This document shows positions 18,134 through 21,793 of a stretch of 21,793 nt of DNA, piece by piece. The notes beneath the pieces are model-generated. The model was not told the origin of the DNA and did not search any database. It worked only from the letters and a program-made list of their open reading frames with translations. How positions within the stretch are numbered: the first letter of the stretch is position 1; each line of letters starts with the position of its first letter. The translations under genes and the position numbers were made by a program. Source of the stretch: Patescibacteria group bacterium UBA6164 (lineage in GTDB: Bacteria; Patescibacteriota; Gracilibacteria; BD1-5; UBA6164); NCBI GenBank assembly GCA_002422305.1, contig DIUG01000014.1, positions 1 through 21,793 of the forward strand, in the 5' to 3' direction.

Positions 18134-18160
18134 ATTATACATTTTAATTTTTATTTGCAA
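18134..18160 (-). promoter_or_regulatory. Promoter of ndk
   Basis: On the minus strand, TTGCAA (18160-18155), 15-bp spacer, perfect TATAAT (18139-18134), about 30 bp upstream of the ATG. Confidence 0.6.
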
Positions 18161-18235
18161 GTTTTTATTTGTAAATTATTTTTTTTATAGAAAAGAAATA
18201 ATTAATTTAAGGATTAATATAATACTAACAAACAT

Positions 18236-19486
18236 TTACTTATTTAACTCTAAAAAGATTTTAGCTTCTAAATAATCTATTAAATCTTTATTTGTTCAAC
18301 TATATTTTGTTTTAATTTTTCAAATATTTTCATAAATTAATTTTAATTTTTCTTTACTTTGTTTTTGAATTACTAAATCAAGTGATTTTATATATTTTTC
18401 TTTTCAAGATTTTTTAAGTTTTGAAGAAGAAAGAATTAGTTGCTTTACAAATATAGCTCTATCTTTATTAATAACTTTTGTTTGTTCATCTATATTATCT
18501 CAACATGTTTGTTTTACTATAATTTTTTTTCAATCTTTTTCTACTGAATAAGCAAAAGATTTTCAATCTGGTGAGAATGTAAGAAAATCAACCCTATAAT
18601 ATTTATTTAACTCAACTCAGTCTTTTACTATAAACCATTTTCAATCTTTTTCTGCTAGATAAGCAAAAGATTTTCAATCTGGTGAGAATGTAGGAAAAAC
18701 AACCCTATCATATTTATTTAACTCAACTCAGTCTTTTACTATAAACTCTTTTCAATCTTTTTTTGCTTCATATGCAAAAGATTTTGAATCTGGTGAGAAT
18801 GTAGGATAAGAAACCATATCATATTCTTTTCAAATTTCAACTCAATCTTTTACTATAAACCATTTCCAATCTTTTCCTGCTCTATAAACAAAAGATTTTG
18901 AATCTGGTGAGAATGTAGGAGAATCAACCCTATCATATTTATTTCACTCCACTCAATCTTTTACTATAAAATATTTTCAATCTTTTTTTGCTACATAAGC
19001 AAAAGATTTTCAATCTGGGGAAAATATAGGAGAATCAACACTATCATATTCTTTTCAAATTTCAACTCAATCTTTTACTATAAACCATTTTCAATCTTTT
19101 TTTGCTACATAAGCAAAAGATTTTCAATCTGGTGAGAATATAGGAGAATCAACACTATCATATTCTTTTCAAATTTCAACTCAGTCTTTTACTATAAACC
19201 ATTTTCAATCTTTTTTTGCTACATAAGCAAAAGATTTTCAATCTGGTGAGAATGTAGGAGAATAAGTACTATCATATTTATTTCACTCTACTCAGTCTTT
19301 TACTATAAACCATTTTCAATTTTTTGTTGCTCTATATGCAAAAGATTTTCAATTTGGTGAGAATGTAGGAGAATCTGCATTTTCTATAATCTCTTCTTTA
19401 CAGTTATTTTCACTATTCGCAAAACTAAAACTTACATTTGCAAATAAAAGCACTAAAACCAACACTAAACTAATTATTTTTTTCAT
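18236..19486 (-). CDS. Exported PD40/TolB-like beta-propeller repeat protein
   Basis: A 416-aa protein. The signal peptide (1-23) ends VSFSFA. From residue 39 come eight repeats of 37-38 residues on the pattern SPTFSPDGKSFAYVAKKDGK followed by WFIVKDGVE and a short linker ending YDSVD. The F-SPDG-K-x-FAY core is that of the WD40-like/PD40 blades of TolB and related propellers, so a whole propeller may form. Linkers alternate between GNKYD/LNKYD and IGKEYD, giving the two period lengths. Repeats 3 and 4 are nearly identical. After the last blade a KQTCGDN segment leads to a ~90-residue Lys-rich helical tail. A paralogue with the same blades and KQTCGD junction begins beyond the window's right edge. 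Likely a binding protein outside the membrane; the ligand is unknown. Confidence 0.85.
18508..19372 (-). repeat. In-frame tandem repeats of 111/114 bp
   Basis: Eight tandem copies (the last truncated) encode the propeller blades. The phrase AAAGATTTTCAATCTGGTGA recurs once per unit with few changes. Units alternate between 111 and 114 bp. Copies around 19010-19235 are almost identical, which suggests recent unit duplication or gene conversion. Confidence 0.85.
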
Positions 19487-19641
19487 AATATGTAATGATA
19501 AAAATATAAAATAACTTGAGTTTTAATGAGTTTTCTTTCTCGATTTTTGAAACCAAATTTATATAACAATTCTATATTTAAAACTTTCTATTTGTTTTTT
19601 ATTTATATCAAAATTTATTCATAATTCAATTATTAGTTTCT

Positions 19642-20850
19642 CTACTCTTTTATTAATCCAAATAACCATAAAGGTATAACATAATCATTTTCACTTATTT
19701 TTATGTTATCTTTTACAATAAAAGTATTTTTTGGATAAGATTTTTGAGATTTATTTTTTCATCAAATTTCAAAATAAAATACTTCATCGAACCTTTCTAA
19801 AATAAAATCTCAAGTTTTTGGTAAAAATATCTCAGTATTTTTTACTTTTCTAAGATGAGATAAAAAGAAACTTTCTCTTAATATTCAAATATCTGTTTTT
19901 TTTGAGTAAGCATTATATAGATTTGGATTTCATAAAATGATTTTATACTCCTTTCTTACTCTATCAGATAAATTTCAAAATCTAGGAATTAGTGAAATAA
20001 GTCATATTTTACTTAATAATTGTAAAGTATTTTGAATAATTATTTTATTTAATCAAACTTTTAAAGCTAAAGAAGTAAAACTTAAATCACTGGGAGTTGT
20101 ATTTGAGATAAAATAAAACATTTTCCTAAGTCAATCAAGAGAAATATTTTTAAAATCTAGGAAAACTGGTAAATCTTCTATAATAATTTTATCAAGTAAT
20201 GTTTGTAATTTTTTTCTAAAAGAATCAATGGTTATATCTTTTGAAAATGGATAGTATCAAAAGTTTACATATTCTTCAAAATATTTATCTTTTGTAATAC
20301 TTGATAAATCAAGACTAATTTTTTTATGATTAGATATTAATTCATCAAAAGTAAACGAAGGTAAATCTATTTCATAAAATAATTTTAAAAATTCTTTATA
20401 ATTAAGTGGAAAAATATTATAAAAATCAACTCTTCTTGATAAATCTAAGATACCAGCATACAAATCAAGAGAACTAGAACCAGAAAATATGATTTTACTA
20501 TTTGGCATAGAATCATAAATATTTTTTATTTCTAAAGTTCAATTTGGATATTTGTGTATTTCATCAATATAAAATATATTTATATCATATTCACTATATA
20601 AATAGTAACAAAATTTAAATAATCAGTTTATTTTTATAATTGAATTATCGGCTGAAAAATAAAATCAAACTCATGTTTCTTTTATTTTTTGAAGCATCAT
20701 AGTAGTTTTTCAGACTCATCTTTCTCATATAAGTCATACTACTTTTTCATCCCAATTTATATTATTGAAATAATCCCTTTTAAAATCAAGATTTATTTCT
20801 TTTAAAAGTTCATTTTGAATTCAATTCAATATTTGAAAATCTTTATTCAT
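19642..20850 (-). CDS. AAA+ ATPase with DUF4143-type C-terminal domain
   Basis: A 402-aa P-loop ATPase. Walker A is GLIGERGVGKTTMM with K48, Walker B is NIFYIDEIHKYP with D96/E97, and the sensor strand is IIFSGSSSLDL. SRRVDFYNIFPLNYKEFLKLF then follows, the highly typical junction of AAA_14/DUF4143 proteins, and the EEYVNFGYYP element. The C-terminal half (LSKIGLISLIPRFGN..., EVFYFEIGGK) is like the DUF4143 nuclease-like fold, but I cannot see a complete catalytic set. These ATPases are widespread and often patchily distributed in bacteria and archaea; their function is not established. It lies between two paralogous propeller genes, is divergent from nothing (all minus strand), and has a perfect palindrome 20 bp upstream of its start. 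No promoter boxes are clear apart from TATAAT inside the palindrome. Confidence 0.9.
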
Positions 20851-20870
20851 AGTTATTTAAGTTACTAAGT

Positions 20871-20910
20871 ATTTTATATAATAGTCATTATAATGACTAT
20901 TATATAAAAT
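20871..20910. promoter_or_regulatory. Perfect 40-bp palindrome upstream of the ATPase gene
   Basis: 20871-20890 and 20891-20910 are exact reverse complements with no spacer. The centre is GTCATTATAATGAC. It lies 20 bp upstream of the ATPase ATG, contains TATAAT on both strands and is not followed by a U-run, so it looks more like an operator/promoter or an insertion site than a terminator. Confidence 0.6.
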
Positions 20911-20924
20911 ACAAATATTTTTAT

Positions 20925-20956
20925 AAAAAAAAGGTTCGGTTTTTATACCTAAACCT
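20925..20956 (-). terminator. Probable terminator of the lipoprotein gene
   Basis: On the minus strand, AGGTTT and GAACCT pair (one G-U) with inner GGT/ACC pairing possible, followed by eight U (20932-20925). It lies ~27 bp after the lipoprotein stop codon. The stem is short and has mismatches. Confidence 0.5.
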
Positions 20957-20982
20957 AAATCTATTTATTCGGTTTTCTATAC

Positions 20983-21186
20983 CTAATCAAACACTTTTTC
21001 AAAAACACTATTTAAATCATTGTTAAAATCAGCTTCATTAAATTCTTTTTCAATAATATTATCTTCAAGATTGTTTTCAATTATATTATTTTCTTCAACA
21101 ATTTCTTTTGTGTAAATATTGTCCCCTTTACTACAAGCCGATAAAAACAAAAATATTATAGAAACTAAGATTATATATTTTTTCAT
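20983..21186 (-). CDS. Small acidic lipoprotein
   Basis: A 67-aa protein with a lipoprotein signal peptide: KKYIILVSIIFLFL followed by the lipobox LSAC, with the lipidated cysteine at residue 18. The mature part is only ~50 residues, highly acidic and Asn-rich (EEVENN-like stretches, EKEFNEADFNNDLNSVFEKVFD). It contains no glycine codon TGA, so it reads the same in both codes. It lies 26 bp after the stop codon of the downstream-of-edge propeller paralogue, so the two are likely one transcript, and a probable terminator follows. The role is unknown; it may be a surface partner of the propeller protein. Confidence 0.75.
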   Translation of the reverse strand: MKKYIILVSIIFLFLSACSKGDNIYTKEIVEENNIIENNLEDNIIEKEFNEADFNNDLNSVFEKVFD

Positions 21187-21212
21187 AAACTATAAATTTT
21201 AATAAAATAAAG

Positions 21213-21793
21213 CTATAAATCAAAAAACTGTACTTCAAAATATATTTTTATATATTCTAAAAGCATTTGTCATTTTGAATCTGTATATTTTTTACCCATT
21301 TCATCTAAAGCTTTGTATAATTTTTCTATGATAACTTTTTGTTTTTGAATATCTTGTTTTTTTACTTTATTTTTAAATGTATTCAAATTTTTATCAAATC
21401 AGTTTAGAAAATTTTCATTAAAAGATTCTTTAAGAGTATTTTTTAATTTTATATATTTTACTTGTTTTGTTTCTTTATTTAACTCATTTTCCGTAATTTT
21501 ATCTTCACCATCTCAACATGTTTGTTTTACTATAAATTTTTTTCAATCTTTTCCTGCTATATAAACAAAAGATTTTGAATCTGGTGAGAATATAATATCT
21601 CTAATGAAATCATATTTATTTCACTCCACTCAGTCTTTTACTATAAATTTTTTTCTATCTTTTTCTGCTGAATAAATAAAAGATTTTCAATTTGGGGAAA
21701 ATTTTGGAAAACCTACATTATCATAATTCTTTCAAATTTCAACTCAGTCTTTTACTATAAACCATTTTCAATCTTTTTCTGTTATATAAGCAA
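21213..21793 (-). CDS. Second PD40 beta-propeller protein (N terminus beyond window)
   Basis: The last 193 codons of a gene that enters from the right edge. It reads AYITEKDGKWFIVKDGVEIGKNYD, then two full blades (FPKFSPNGKSFIYSAEKD, DIIFSPDSKSFVYIAGKD), each ending FIVKDGVE or FIVKQTCGD. A ~115-residue Lys/Glu-rich helical tail follows, ending EYIKIYFEVQFFDL. Blade sequence, linker types and the KQTCGD junction are those of the protein at 18236-19486, so the two are paralogues, but their helical tails are clearly diverged. No internal stop is present with TGA as Gly. It is likely exported like its paralogue, though the signal peptide is not in view. Confidence 0.82.

Noticed and set aside
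18508..19372. Regularly spaced repeats suggesting a CRISPR array.
   Set aside because: Period is 111-114 bp, the repeats are in frame and encode propeller blades, and there are no unique spacers.

Overview
The window comes from a very AT-rich bacterium that reads TGA as glycine (translation table 25). Nearly every long gene is cut up by in-frame TGA under the standard code, yet becomes one intact protein if TGA is Gly. In thymidylate synthase, DHFR, the UvrD-type helicase, Pol I and the S41 protease the TGA codons fall on invariant glycines, while TGG still encodes Trp. This points to Candidatus Gracilibacteria or Absconditabacteria (Patescibacteria/CPR). All coordinates and lengths below use TGA=Gly. 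I see no rRNA, tRNA or CRISPR array.

Layout. (1) 1-5982, plus strand: a cell-surface block. It holds a secreted beta-rich protein with its own promoter and terminator, then a tight operon of a DUF916-like membrane-anchored protein, two small exported Ig/TIG-like proteins and a 777-aa multidomain surface protein, closed by a terminator. (2) 6126-7677, plus strand: thyA and folA, which together make dTMP and recycle dihydrofolate. (3) 7687-11525, minus strand: a CoA-binding protein convergent with folA and a 1080-aa UvrD-type helicase fused to a PD-(D/E)XK nuclease. A MITE-like element with 14-bp terminal inverted repeats lies between them, and related palindromes lie downstream of thyA and possibly inside the nuclease domain. 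(4) 11610-16069, minus strand: an exported transglutaminase-like protein, an S41 carboxyl-terminal protease and several small membrane proteins, with decayed gene remnants at 14908-15271. (5) 16089-18104, minus strand: a short DNA polymerase I that lacks the 5'-3' exonuclease and most of the proofreading domain, and ndk. (6) 18236-21793, minus strand: two paralogous exported PD40 beta-propeller proteins (the second cut by the window edge) enclosing a DUF4143-type ATPase and a small lipoprotein. A perfect 40-bp palindrome sits upstream of the ATPase.

Shared signals. No gene has a convincing Shine-Dalgarno sequence; starts sit in A/T-only context. The best promoters pair TTGACT-like -35 boxes with TATAAT-like -10 boxes at 15-16 bp. 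Several intrinsic terminators are clear hairpins with U-runs.

The items most worth a second look are the WxL/DUF916-like surface pair, the MITE and its possible in-gene relative, the minimal Pol I, and the palindrome-ATPase-propeller locus. I did not find a convincing new defence or biosynthetic system.
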